This document shows, one piece after another, positions 30,917 through 39,258 of a DNA stretch of 64,000 nucleotides; position 1 is the stretch's first letter, and every line of letters starts with the position of its first letter. The DNA lies in assembly GCF_007786475.1 (NCBI RefSeq), contig NZ_VNJJ01000002.1, forward strand, positions 186,001 to 250,000, written 5' to 3'. The stretch comes from Cohnella terricola. Lineage in GTDB: Bacteria; Bacillota; Bacilli; Paenibacillales; Paenibacillaceae. Below the pieces are notes generated by a model, which saw nothing but the letters and a program-made list of their open reading frames with translations, was not told the origin of the DNA and searched no databases. The translations under genes and the position numbers were made by a program.

Positions 30917-32677
30917 TTACCCTAATGACGATGTTTCATGGAATGTGACGGACGGCTCACTAACGCCGTGAAGATCAAACAATACAATCTCATTAAGCCC
31001 TTGGCGCAGCAGCGGCGCCGGAACATACAATCTGCGTTGCGGACCGACGCTCCAATACCGGCCTAGATTAAAGCCATTGATAAATGCGACGCCTTTCGAC
31101 CAACCTTCTACATCGAGGAAGGTATCTGCTGCCTCGGCAACTTGAAAGGTTCCTTTGTAAAAGGCCGGCATCGTTGTTGAATGGTCCTGAGAATGAAACT
31201 GCAGCTCGCTTAAATCATTCATGGGCAACGAACGGATATCCCAATCGAAAAGAAACTGATTGCACCAGCCCAAGCTTTGCAAGCGAACACTGCCAGTAAT
31301 CCCTTTGGTATCCTTGATATATGGCCCGTAGTTTACCCGTCCCATATTCTCAACGAGGATTTGAATTTGAGCGCCTTCAGGCGGAATATCAAGCATCAAT
31401 TGCGTCGGTTTCCACCGTTCCAGCACACCTGCTTCGGTCCCGTTCACGAACACGATGGCACGGTCTCGGATATCCTCGATGATCAATTCGCAATCTTTTT
31501 TCGGTCCGGTTACAAACGTGGAATACAGAATGAATCCGTAATCCTGACCCAATTTCTCCATAGACTCGGGGGATATCCGTCGGATCGACTGAGATAAGCG
31601 AGGAAGACTGTCGAATAAATCCGCACGCTCCGATAACCGAACCTTGCCATACGCTTTTTTCTTGGAAGGTTCAGGTGCCGGGACATCTCTTAAATCCGTA
31701 TACTTGGACAGCACCTCGCGAATGGCAAAGTATTTCGCCGTAGGGTCGCCTGCTTCGTTCAATGGAGCATCGTAGTCGTAACTGGTTACGATCGGCTCGT
31801 AAACCCCAGTGTGGTTGTTCGCTCCGTTGTAAAATCCGAAATTCGTTCCTCCATGAAACATATAGAAGTTAACGGAAGCTCCCATCTCCAGCATCCGGTC
31901 GAAAACGTCTGCGGTATCCTTCGACTCTCTTGTTATATGGTTTTTTCCCCAATGGTCGAACCACCCGTTCCAGTACTCCATGCACATGAGCGGTTGATCG
32001 GGTTGATATTCTTGCAATTTGGCGAATGCCTCTTCTGGATTCGAACCGAAGTTTACAGTCCCGAGAACTCCGGGTATCATGCCGCTCTGAAGGCAAATAT
32101 CCTCGGGGCCATCGGATGTAACCAGCAATACGTCTATTCCACGTTTTGTAATCGAGTCCCGCAAATACTGAAGATAGCTTAAATCATTACCGTAGCTGCC
32201 ATATTCGTTCTCGATCTGCATCGCAATAATCGGGCCGCCGTTCGTACATAATAGCGGCTTTAATAGAGGCATTAGAACGTCGTAGTAATCGTCTACATGA
32301 GCCAGATAGGAGGGATGCGCGCAACGAAGGGGGATGTCCGAATCGGCTAACAGCCACGAGGGAAGTCCTCCGAACTCCCATTCGGCGCATATATAGGGGC
32401 TTGGCCGAATAATAACGTGCAAGCCAAGTTCAGCCGCCGTCTCAATGAATCGAACGACATCGGCGATATCTTCGAAATGAAACCGCCCCTTTTGAGGCTC
32501 ATGCAGATTCCATGGAATATAGGTTTCAACCGTATTAAAGCCGCAAGCTTTCAGCTTGTTAAGCCTGTCGAGCCAATAGTCGGGTACGATTCTGAAATAG
32601 TGGATCGCGCCGGAGATGAGCCGGACCGGCTTCCCGTCCATAACAAATCGGTTTCCATCCGTATGAAAGACTGTCAT
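30917..32677 (-). CDS. Beta-galactosidase, glycoside hydrolase family GH35
   Basis: 586 residues. The N-terminal TIM barrel shows the GH35 signature GAIHYFRIVPDYWLDRL, the acid/base Glu158 in QIENEYGSYG and the nucleophile Glu234 in CMEYWNGWFDHWG. Two C-terminal beta-sandwich domains follow (FLDVEGWSKGVAFINGFNLGRYW). It should release terminal beta-linked galactose inside the cell, since no signal peptide is seen. The start ATG at 32677 follows AAGGTGA. It is the first enzyme after the importer genes and 21 bases upstream of the GH89 gene, so the two act together on imported oligosaccharides. Confidence 0.94.
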   Translation of the reverse strand: MTVFHTDGNRFVMDGKPVRLISGAIHYFRIVPDYWLDRLNKLKACGFNTVETYIPWNLHEPQKGRFHFEDIADVVRFIETAAELGLHVIIRPSPYICAEWEFGGLPSWLLADSDIPLRCAHPSYLAHVDDYYDVLMPLLKPLLCTNGGPIIAMQIENEYGSYGNDLSYLQYLRDSITKRGIDVLLVTSDGPEDICLQSGMIPGVLGTVNFGSNPEEAFAKLQEYQPDQPLMCMEYWNGWFDHWGKNHITRESKDTADVFDRMLEMGASVNFYMFHGGTNFGFYNGANNHTGVYEPIVTSYDYDAPLNEAGDPTAKYFAIREVLSKYTDLRDVPAPEPSKKKAYGKVRLSERADLFDSLPRLSQSIRRISPESMEKLGQDYGFILYSTFVTGPKKDCELIIEDIRDRAIVFVNGTEAGVLERWKPTQLMLDIPPEGAQIQILVENMGRVNYGPYIKDTKGITGSVRLQSLGWCNQFLFDWDIRSLPMNDLSELQFHSQDHSTTMPAFYKGTFQVAEAADTFLDVEGWSKGVAFINGFNLGRYWSVGPQRRLYVPAPLLRQGLNEIVLFDLHGVSEPSVTFHETSSLG

Positions 32678-32706
32678 TTACAATCACCTTGTCGTTTGGT
32701 ATGGGT

Positions 32707-33591
32707 TTACTCTTTGACAGATCCCAGCATAATGCCGTGTATAAAGTGCCGTTGAATAAGAGGATAAACGATTAGAATCGGAACCATGGCCACAACAAGC
32801 TTAGCCGCATTTAACGTTTGGTTGGAAAGCTTGGACAATAGCTCTACTTGTGATGAATCTAAATTTTGCGTGTTTAGTTGAACAACAAGCTGCTGAATGT
32901 ACGTTTGAAGCGGATAATGCTCCGGTGTACGCATAAATATAAGTCCGTCAAAGAAAGCGTTCCAATGTCCGACGATACTAAAAAGGGTAATCGTTGCTAA
33001 TGCGGGGGTCGAAATCGGGATAAACACCCTAAATAGCATATACCAGGGGCCCGCCCCATCCATGTGACCGGCTTCCACTAAATCCTTCGGAATGCTCCGG
33101 AAGAAGTTAACCAGCAAAATCACATTGAAAACGGGAACGGCACCGGGCAGAACCAACGCCCAAATCGAGTTAAACATTCCCAGAGTTTTCATGAGAATGT
33201 ACAGTGGAATAATGCCTCCGCTGAACAACATCGTGAAGACAAGGAACCACATATAAATGTTGCGGAATCGAAACTCTTGCGACGACCGGGACAACGGATA
33301 CGCCATTAATACCGCCAATAGGAAGTTAATGCCTCCGCCGAGCAATACCCTCTTAACGGAAACTAAAAAGGAGTTAACGAACACGGGGTCAGCAATAATT
33401 TGCTGATAAGCGATCGTATTAAACCCTTTCGGCCAAAAATCGACCATGCCGGCTGCGGCATACGATTTGTGGCTGAATGAAACGGCAACCGTATGCCAGA
33501 TGGGGATGATACAAGTAAGCAAGACAAGTATCATAAAAATCACTAATGCATACTGAGCCAGCCGTGCCGATAGAGTTCGATTCATGACCAT
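32707..33591 (-). CDS. Carbohydrate ABC importer permease, LplC/YtcP type
   Basis: 294 residues with six transmembrane helices and the inner-membrane-component motif VEAGHMDGAGPWYMLFRVFIP, the EAA loop. The C terminus RHFIHGIMLGSVKE is typical of the LplC group (CUT1 family). It forms the transport channel together with the upstream LplB-type protein. No ATPase gene is present, as usual for these loci, where a shared MsmX-type ATPase serves many importers. Sixteen bases separate it from the preceding permease gene. Confidence 0.93.
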   Translation of the reverse strand: MVMNRTLSARLAQYALVIFMILVLLTCIIPIWHTVAVSFSHKSYAAAGMVDFWPKGFNTIAYQQIIADPVFVNSFLVSVKRVLLGGGINFLLAVLMAYPLSRSSQEFRFRNIYMWFLVFTMLFSGGIIPLYILMKTLGMFNSIWALVLPGAVPVFNVILLVNFFRSIPKDLVEAGHMDGAGPWYMLFRVFIPISTPALATITLFSIVGHWNAFFDGLIFMRTPEHYPLQTYIQQLVVQLNTQNLDSSQVELLSKLSNQTLNAAKLVVAMVPILIVYPLIQRHFIHGIMLGSVKE

Positions 33592-33606
33592 AAGATCACC
33601 TGCTTC

Positions 33607-34509
33607 TTAGAAGATGCGATAATTGGCAAACCGGGATGCCAACGTATAAGATACAATAATCAACAGAAATGAAATGACAGATTTCATAAGGCCGACAGCT
33701 GTCGCGAGTCCGAATTGGGCATTGATCAGGCCGGCGCGATAGACGTAGGTGTCGATAATATCGCCCGATTCATAGACTAACGGGTTATATAAATTGAATA
33801 CTTGATCGAATCCAGCATTCAACACATTCCCAATGCTTAAGGTTGCAAGCAGGATAAACGTAGGAACGAGCAGCGGCAACGTAATATATCGAATCTGTTG
33901 CGGTCGCGATGCTCCGTCGATGACCGCCGCCTCGTATAGAGCAGGATTAATTCCCGTTAACGCAGCCAAGTAGATGATCGTTCCGAATCCGAACTCCTTC
34001 CATACATCGCTAGAAATCAGAATAAAGGGGAACCATTGATTGCTTGCCAGAAAGATAATGGGTTCTCCGCCGAACGCTTTGACGACTTGATTGACTAGGC
34101 CGTCCGTAGTGGTCATTTCAACGATGATTCCCGATAAAATAACCCACGATAAAAAATGGGGCAAATAAACGACGGTCTGGACGAACCTTTTGAATATACG
34201 CCCCCTTAACTCGTTAAGAAGAATGGCGAATGTCAAGGGAACAAACAGATTCCCAATGATCTTGAATACTGCAATAAAAATGGTATTATAGAAAATCACC
34301 CTGCTATCAGACAGTTCGAATAAGTATTTGAAGTTTTGCAAGCCAATCCAAGGGGATCTCCATATGCCGAGACCTATTTTGAAATCTTGAAAAGCCATGA
34401 CAATCCCTGCCATCGGGATGATACTAAACACAACAAGGAGCAAGAGTCCCGGCAGCAACATCATGTGGTAATGTACTTGGTTAGCCCGGAATTTCATCGA
34501 TTTCCACAT
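33607..34509 (-). CDS. Carbohydrate ABC importer permease, LplB type
   Basis: 300 residues with six transmembrane helices, the family N-terminal motif GLLLLVVFSIIPMAGIVMAFQDFK and the EAA loop YEAAVIDGASRPQQIRYITLP. It pairs with the LplC-type permease directly downstream. A strong hairpin (34546-34573) separates it from the solute-binding-protein gene, so it is probably expressed at a lower level than that protein. Confidence 0.93.
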   Translation of the reverse strand: MWKSMKFRANQVHYHMMLLPGLLLLVVFSIIPMAGIVMAFQDFKIGLGIWRSPWIGLQNFKYLFELSDSRVIFYNTIFIAVFKIIGNLFVPLTFAILLNELRGRIFKRFVQTVVYLPHFLSWVILSGIIVEMTTTDGLVNQVVKAFGGEPIIFLASNQWFPFILISSDVWKEFGFGTIIYLAALTGINPALYEAAVIDGASRPQQIRYITLPLLVPTFILLATLSIGNVLNAGFDQVFNLYNPLVYESGDIIDTYVYRAGLINAQFGLATAVGLMKSVISFLLIIVSYTLASRFANYRIF

Positions 34510-34545
34510 CCAATCTGTTATACATACATGCTCTTCTTGTTATAA

Positions 34546-34573
34546 CGAGGGACGCAGTAGCATGCGTCCCTCG
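34546..34573 (-). terminator. Intercistronic hairpin after the solute-binding-protein gene
   Basis: CGAGGGACGCA (34546-34556) pairs perfectly with TGCGTCCCTCG (34563-34573). It lies between the binding-protein gene and the first permease and lacks a strong U-run, which suits partial termination or 3' stabilisation of the binding-protein mRNA. Confidence 0.7.
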
Positions 34574-34581
34574 TTTCTTGG

Positions 34582-36276
34582 TTATTTTTGCAATTCCGCC
34601 TCGATCTCCGCAATAATCTGATCTCCGCCTTGCTTCTTCCAATCTTCGACGAACTTGTCGAAGTCATCTACCGGCTTATTGCCGGCAATGATTTTGAAGA
34701 AAACTTCTTTTTCCATCTTCAAGAGATTCGCCCATTTTTGACTCATCGTTTTGGTCGTCGCCGTAAATGCGTTATAGACTTCTTTATCCATTTTTTGCTT
34801 CAGAAGGCCGCCGCCATACAGATAAGCATAAGGAGCAGACCAGTCGCCGGGTTCGGCTTTCGGATTTTGAAGGTCTCTCTGCCATCTGTCATAATGCCCT
34901 TTCATTTCCGGAGTAAGCTCTTCAAGCGGAATTTGACCGTCCAATGCATTCTTCAGCATGTCATGCTTGCGCGCCACTGCGTCAGGATAGTCGAATGTCG
35001 TATACAAAGGATAGAGATGCTGGAACAATTTGTTATCCAACCGTTGTTCCTCTTCTGCCTTGTCTCTTGCTCCACTAACGCCCGTACCGGAACTCAAGTA
35101 GAAGTTGATATGCTTCACAAGCGCTTCGGGATGCTTGAAGCCTTTCTTCACGACAAGAAATTGCGTAGTCGGCGGAACCATATGCGTATTATATTTACCT
35201 TGCGAATCTTGAATCAGATAGGGCTTCCAATCTGCTGTTTTGTCCACTTTTATGGAGTCGCCCAGCGGCCAAGGAGTCCACCAAGGCCCAAAGAAAAGTC
35301 CCGCTTTGCCGCTGTTGACAAGTTGGCTCGGTTCTTTACGGATCATGAACTCTTTATCAATAAGGCCGTTATTGTACATCTCCTTGAGCTTGGCCAAGGT
35401 CTGTTTCGTTTCCTGCGTTGTCGAGCCATATACAACCTTCCCGTTCTCATCCTTCAACCATAAGCCGGGATAGGAATCAAACGCATGGAAAATCCCTGTG
35501 AAGTCATAACTGCCTGTATAAGCGAATGAATATAGATCTACATTGTTGCCTACCAATCCAATGGTATCGTTCTTATTGTTCCCGTCAGGATCTTGCTCGA
35601 CAAAAGCCTTGGCGATCGTAGCGATATCGTCCACTGTTTTCGGCGCCGGCAGCTTTAGCTTATCCAGCCAATCCTGTCTTACCCATGCCATACTGATCGA
35701 GTCGGCCAGCACGCTAATATTCGGCATGGCGTAAAGCTTTCCATCTATCGTCGCTTTCTCCAAAGGCAGATTGTTGGCAACTCCATACATTTCCTTCACT
35801 TTATCCGTGGCATATTTATTATAATACTCGGTTAAATCTTCAACCTGCCCGCCTTCAACCAAAGAACGAAACGTTGTCTCATCAACGGTCATGATATCCG
35901 GCAAGTCGTTGCTAGCGATCGCTAATTTCTGCTTCTGGGTATAATCATCTCCTGTCGCATACCACAAAACCTTAAAGCGAATATTTGTTTTCTCCGCAAT
36001 ATAGTCCGCGTAGTGATTATTCTCGATGGACTCGCCTGCAGGCAGCTGAAGATCAGGAACGACAGATTTAATAATGGAGATTTCAACAGGCTCTGCCATC
36101 TTGAATGGATTTTCCTCCGAAGCTTTCGATGCCGAGGCGGTACCTTCAGCGCTTTGCGAAGCCGTTGGGCTCGCTCCCGAGTTTGACGCTTTCCCTTCAT
36201 TGCCCTCATTTTTCGCGCATGCCGATAGTACCAAGGTTAAAGCGATTACACCCGCTAGCATCTTTCTTTTTCTCAT
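34582..36276 (-). CDS. Extracellular solute-binding lipoprotein, LplA type
   Basis: 564 residues. A signal peptide with lipobox LSAC makes Cys20 the lipidation site. A Ser/Ala/Thr-rich linker is followed by a large type 1 extracellular binding domain typical of LplA proteins (DLPDIMTVDETTFRSLVEGGQ, MAWVRQDWLDKL, GLFFGPWWTPWPLG). It captures oligosaccharides for the LplB/LplC permeases encoded next. The ATG at 36276 follows AGAGGGG. Given the enzymes downstream, the ligand is probably a sulfated GlcNAc/Gal oligosaccharide, by context only. Expression is probably under the YesMN pair. Confidence 0.93.
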   Translation of the reverse strand: MRKRKMLAGVIALTLVLSACAKNEGNEGKASNSGASPTASQSAEGTASASKASEENPFKMAEPVEISIIKSVVPDLQLPAGESIENNHYADYIAEKTNIRFKVLWYATGDDYTQKQKLAIASNDLPDIMTVDETTFRSLVEGGQVEDLTEYYNKYATDKVKEMYGVANNLPLEKATIDGKLYAMPNISVLADSISMAWVRQDWLDKLKLPAPKTVDDIATIAKAFVEQDPDGNNKNDTIGLVGNNVDLYSFAYTGSYDFTGIFHAFDSYPGLWLKDENGKVVYGSTTQETKQTLAKLKEMYNNGLIDKEFMIRKEPSQLVNSGKAGLFFGPWWTPWPLGDSIKVDKTADWKPYLIQDSQGKYNTHMVPPTTQFLVVKKGFKHPEALVKHINFYLSSGTGVSGARDKAEEEQRLDNKLFQHLYPLYTTFDYPDAVARKHDMLKNALDGQIPLEELTPEMKGHYDRWQRDLQNPKAEPGDWSAPYAYLYGGGLLKQKMDKEVYNAFTATTKTMSQKWANLLKMEKEVFFKIIAGNKPVDDFDKFVEDWKKQGGDQIIAEIEAELQK

Positions 36277-36450
36277 TGAAATCCCCTCTCTTATGTAATA
36301 GCTTGTCTTTACTATAACGGCTATGTAGGTAGCTATGGGTTAAATGTATCTTTGATTAGTATCTTATTATCTACAGTTAAGCAGTCCAATTAGAGGTTAA
36401 GAGAAAATAAGTGACTTTGCAGTAGACAAAAAGTGAATTATACAATCGAT

Positions 36451-36606
36451 TATCAGGGAGCGGTTCAGCTTCCCAATTCGCTCCTCCATCGACATCGGTT
36501 TCGTTCGGTTCGTTAATTCCCGTACTTTCTACTTGAACCGTGAGATCGTCTTAGGAGCCAACCGTATCGTCGCCTGACGATGAGAGGTGAAGCTAAATCC
36601 AAGGAA
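36451..36606 (-). pseudogene. Group II intron-encoded reverse transcriptase/maturase, C-terminal fragment
   Basis: Translated on the minus strand, the fragment reads FLGFSFTSHRQATIRLAPK, then KTISRFK, an in-frame TAG stop (36531-36529), then KVRELTNRTKPMSMEERIG and KLNRSL. This matches the end of the RT domain and the maturase domain X of LtrA-like proteins, where FLGF, P-K-RFK, VRELT-R and SMEERI-KLN are conserved. The stop codon, the missing N-terminal portion and the loss of the following GW-(I/V)-YF segment show it is dead. No intron domain V was recognised nearby. Confidence 0.7.
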
Positions 36607-36611
36607 CATAC

Positions 36612-36712
36612 ACGGATCTACTTATGCTGCGTTTTCGTTCTATTTCCAAATTTCCCTCCTCTTCCGATAGTTTTGTCGACAGCTGCCGCGATCTATACGA
36701 TAAATGAACAAC
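36612..36712 (-). pseudogene. Decayed copy of the 5' end of the giant surface-protein gene
   Basis: The leader and first codons resemble those of the gene starting at 21921. CTTATGCTGCGTTTTCGTT is identical at 36621-36639 and 21898-21916, TTTGTCGACAGC recurs at about 36672 and 21951, and GATCTRTACGATAAATGAACA recurs at about 36690 and 22035. The ribosome binding site survives (GAGGAGGGA), but the start codon ATG has become ATA, and only about a dozen codons follow before the intron-protein fragment begins. Confidence 0.7.
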
Positions 36713-36779
36713 CTCGATTTCGCCGAGTCGATCAACTCAAAACTATAAATATCCTTAAGTGCATGCCTTTTCCGTTGGT

Positions 36780-36808
36780 TTTACAATACGCTGATATGGA
36801 CTTTAAAT
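36780..36808 (+). promoter_or_regulatory. Promoter of the phosphohydrolase-importer locus
   Basis: TTTACA (36780-36785) and TTAAAT (36803-36808) are 17 bases apart, about 100 bases before the nucleotidase-like gene. Confidence 0.5.
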
Positions 36809-36813
36809 AATGA

Positions 36814-36866
36814 AAACAATAAACGCCTACAATTTTGGTATGTAGACTGTTTATTTCCGATTGTTT
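36814..36866 (+). repeat. Bulged inverted repeat in the leader of the nucleotidase-like gene
   Basis: AAACAAT/ATTGTTT (36814-36820, 36860-36866), TAAAC/GTTTA and CTACA/TGTAG (36828-36832, 36841-36845) pair around one centre. It spans the expected transcription start, so it could be an operator, perhaps for the DeoR-type regulator of the locus, or a 5' mRNA hairpin. Confidence 0.45.
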
Positions 36867-36909
36867 CGTTTTGTTGAGTAGTTCAATGTTGAAAGTAGGA
36901 GAGATTATT

Positions 36910-37479
36910 TTGAAACGGATAGCAATTGATATGGATGAAGTCATGGCGGATACTGTGGCCACACATCTGGAATGGTACAATAGGGATTATCAGGATAACC
37001 TGCATCTAACGGATCTTCATGGAAAGACATTGCTACAATTAAGGCCTCAGCGTACAAGAGAGATAGAAAGCTACTATGGTAAAGAAAATTTCTTTCGTGA
37101 ACTGAAGGTTATCGAACATAGTCAAGAGGTCATACGCGAGCTCAGCCATTTTTATGAAATATATATCACGACTGCCGCAATGGAGGTTCCGGCTTCCTTT
37201 AAAGCCAAATACGAATGGTTACTTGAACACTTTAGCTTTCTTGATCAAATGAATTTTGTTTTTTGCGGAAACAAGAGCATTATTCACGCTGATTATTTAA
37301 TTGATGACAATGTAAAACAGCTTGATCGTTTTCGAGGGAAAGGCATTCTTTACACTGCGCCCCACAATATTTTGGAAACCGGGTACGTTAGAGTGAATAA
37401 CTGGCCTGAGGTGAGAGAGTTTTTCATAGACAGAGAACGTTTGATAGATGGTATCGAAATAGAAAGGGAGGTTAAGTAA
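36910..37479 (+). CDS. 5'(3')-deoxyribonucleotidase-like HAD phosphatase (NT5C family)
   Basis: About 189 residues of the HAD fold, NT5C subgroup. The nucleophile motif DMDEV (Asp7, Asp9 from the chosen start), the Thr in the YITTAAM motif and the YLIDDNVKQL acidic motif are visible. Members remove phosphate from nucleoside monophosphates or other small phosphoesters in the cytoplasm. The start is TTG at 36910 with TAGGAGAG six bases upstream; an ATG at 36835 would add 25 residues that do not belong to the fold. It is the first gene of a locus rich in phosphohydrolases. Its stop lies one base before the next gene. Confidence 0.82.
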   Translation: MKRIAIDMDEVMADTVATHLEWYNRDYQDNLHLTDLHGKTLLQLRPQRTREIESYYGKENFFRELKVIEHSQEVIRELSHFYEIYITTAAMEVPASFKAKYEWLLEHFSFLDQMNFVFCGNKSIIHADYLIDDNVKQLDRFRGKGILYTAPHNILETGYVRVNNWPEVREFFIDRERLIDGIEIEREVK

Positions 37480-37480
37480 T

Positions 37481-39229
37481 ATGCAAATGAGTCGTGTCAT
37501 GCATATCCCCAAGCGCCAGGAACCTCCACAAGTACTAGCCCACTGGATATTCGATCCGATCCATACGAAATCCGGATCGATTCAGGAAGGGAATCTGGTC
37601 CTAACCGATGAGAGCGGCCTCTGCAATCATATCGAATTAGTCACAACTCAAGAAGGCAACCAGCAACTCTACAACTCTCATCTTGAATGGATGAAGGATA
37701 CTTCGGGAGGAGCCAGCTTATCTTTATATAATGATCGATGCGAGAAAGGCACAGGCTGCTATTTTCGAACCGTGAAAGATGCCCCTCTCAATCATGAGAG
37801 ATTCGAGCAAGGATACACAATCGAAGCCGTTGTTAAAATGCCAGAGTTATTCGATGAGAATAGACACAGCTGGATGGGAGTGCTGACAAGACAGGGCAGA
37901 GCGGCGGATCTTGGCAAGTCGGGAGAAAACGAACTTCTTGCAACGTTATCTATTTCAAATTGCAAGGAATACCAATGGGTATGTCATCCTACGAATCAGA
38001 CTTCATCGGTTACGAATTGGTCGCGTTATATGAAGCCCGGACAATGGCATCATGTCGTCATCGTTAATGATACGATACAAACCCTTTTGTATGTGGACGG
38101 AATTTGTGATTTCAACAGTCCTTCAAGAGATATCATGGGTGTCTCTGTAATCGCAGGAAACGCGTGGAACATTGGAGCCTCGGAATGGGGCGGCCAACTG
38201 GATCAACTGTTTTCTGGCTCTATTCGAGAGATTCGCATCACAGGAGAACCTCTTGAAAGATCAGATTGGCTGCACGATTCCAAGCCGCGGCAAGTTCTTC
38301 AAGGCACTAACGAGGAGCCTCCGCTTTCATTCCAGAGTAGCGCTTATCATTTCGTTCTTGTCCCCGATGCCCAGAAGCTTGTCTATTTAAACCCCGAAAT
38401 GTTTGATGCGCAGATGAAATGGATTGTGGACAATCACTCCAGAATGAATATTGCCATGACTGCGTTTGTAGGAGATATCGTTGATCATAGTGATGCCCCG
38501 GATGAGTGGGATCGCTCTTCCAGAGCGATATCCCTCTTGGATCAATCTCATACTCCGTATATGATGACCGCCGGAAACCACGACTATGATGCCGTCGATA
38601 CTTATTTGCAACACTTCGGACCTGATCGCTTTCGCGGCAAGGAACACTATAAAGGCCATTCACCGTCCCGATACAGCTCGTATGGTTTTATTAAAGCAGG
38701 AAGCTATAATTATCTATGGTTAATGGCAGATATGCAGTACCTTTTGCAGGACATGGCATGGTGCAAAGCAGTGCTCGAGGAACATCGGCAAATGCCTACT
38801 ATTATTGTGTCACATGATATTCTTTATGCGACGAAGGACGGTGAACGCCGGACTTCCCATGAATCGGAGAACGGAAGGATTATATGGGAGCAGTTAGTTG
38901 CTCCATATAATCAGGTGTTCATGACCGTGAATGGACATTATGACGGGACTGTTCACCATACACGAAAAAATAATTCCGATCATGAGGTCATCCAACTGTT
39001 GGTCAATTACCAAGATAGCTATCGTGGCGGGAATGGTTGGATGAGACTAGCTGGATTTAATGAGGAGGCTAACCAAATTTCTTTTCTGACCTACTCGCCT
39101 TGGGTAGAGCAATTAGGAAAAAACGAACCGCTGTCCTATCCGGATTACCGGTACTTGACGGGAGAATATCATACTTTTGTGATTCCATTTTTTTTTAAGA
39201 AACGCTTTGATTTTGTAACCGAGAGTTAA
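37481..39229 (+). CDS. LamG/concanavalin-like plus calcineurin-type metallophosphoesterase
   Basis: 582 residues with two parts. Residues about 70-275 form a concanavalin-like beta-sandwich with LamG features (HHVVIVNDTIQTLLYVDG, GSIREIRI), which usually bind carbohydrate. Residues about 290-570 form a metallophosphoesterase domain with metal-site motifs PDAQ, FVGDIVDHSD, TAGNHDYD, VSHDIL and NGHYDG. The first motif is D-x-Q rather than D-x-H, seen in some relatives. No signal peptide is visible, so it acts in the cytoplasm unless exported by another route. It starts one base after the nucleotidase gene with GGGAGG upstream. It may cleave a phosphodiester within an imported glycan; inference. 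Confidence 0.85.
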   Translation: MQMSRVMHIPKRQEPPQVLAHWIFDPIHTKSGSIQEGNLVLTDESGLCNHIELVTTQEGNQQLYNSHLEWMKDTSGGASLSLYNDRCEKGTGCYFRTVKDAPLNHERFEQGYTIEAVVKMPELFDENRHSWMGVLTRQGRAADLGKSGENELLATLSISNCKEYQWVCHPTNQTSSVTNWSRYMKPGQWHHVVIVNDTIQTLLYVDGICDFNSPSRDIMGVSVIAGNAWNIGASEWGGQLDQLFSGSIREIRITGEPLERSDWLHDSKPRQVLQGTNEEPPLSFQSSAYHFVLVPDAQKLVYLNPEMFDAQMKWIVDNHSRMNIAMTAFVGDIVDHSDAPDEWDRSSRAISLLDQSHTPYMMTAGNHDYDAVDTYLQHFGPDRFRGKEHYKGHSPSRYSSYGFIKAGSYNYLWLMADMQYLLQDMAWCKAVLEEHRQMPTIIVSHDILYATKDGERRTSHESENGRIIWEQLVAPYNQVFMTVNGHYDGTVHHTRKNNSDHEVIQLLVNYQDSYRGGNGWMRLAGFNEEANQISFLTYSPWVEQLGKNEPLSYPDYRYLTGEYHTFVIPFFFKKRFDFVTES

Positions 39230-39258
39230 TAAGCCGATAAATACGGAGTGATCGCTCA

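Larger units (their letters stand above)
36277..36909. other. 633-base intergenic region with insertion debris
   Basis: It holds the upstream region of the LplA-type gene, two pseudogene fragments (36451-36606 and 36612-36712) and, on the right, a plus-strand promoter and an inverted repeat. I see no intact gene. Confidence 0.7.

Noticed and set aside
34588-35463. Plus-strand open frame of 291 codons opposite the solute-binding-protein gene
   Set aside because: It is a complementary-frame shadow of the lipoprotein gene, with no start signal and no recognisable domain.
36835-36909. Longer start for the nucleotidase-like protein
   Set aside because: The 25 extra residues do not belong to the HAD fold and overlap the inverted repeat in the leader; TAGGAGAG selects TTG 36910.
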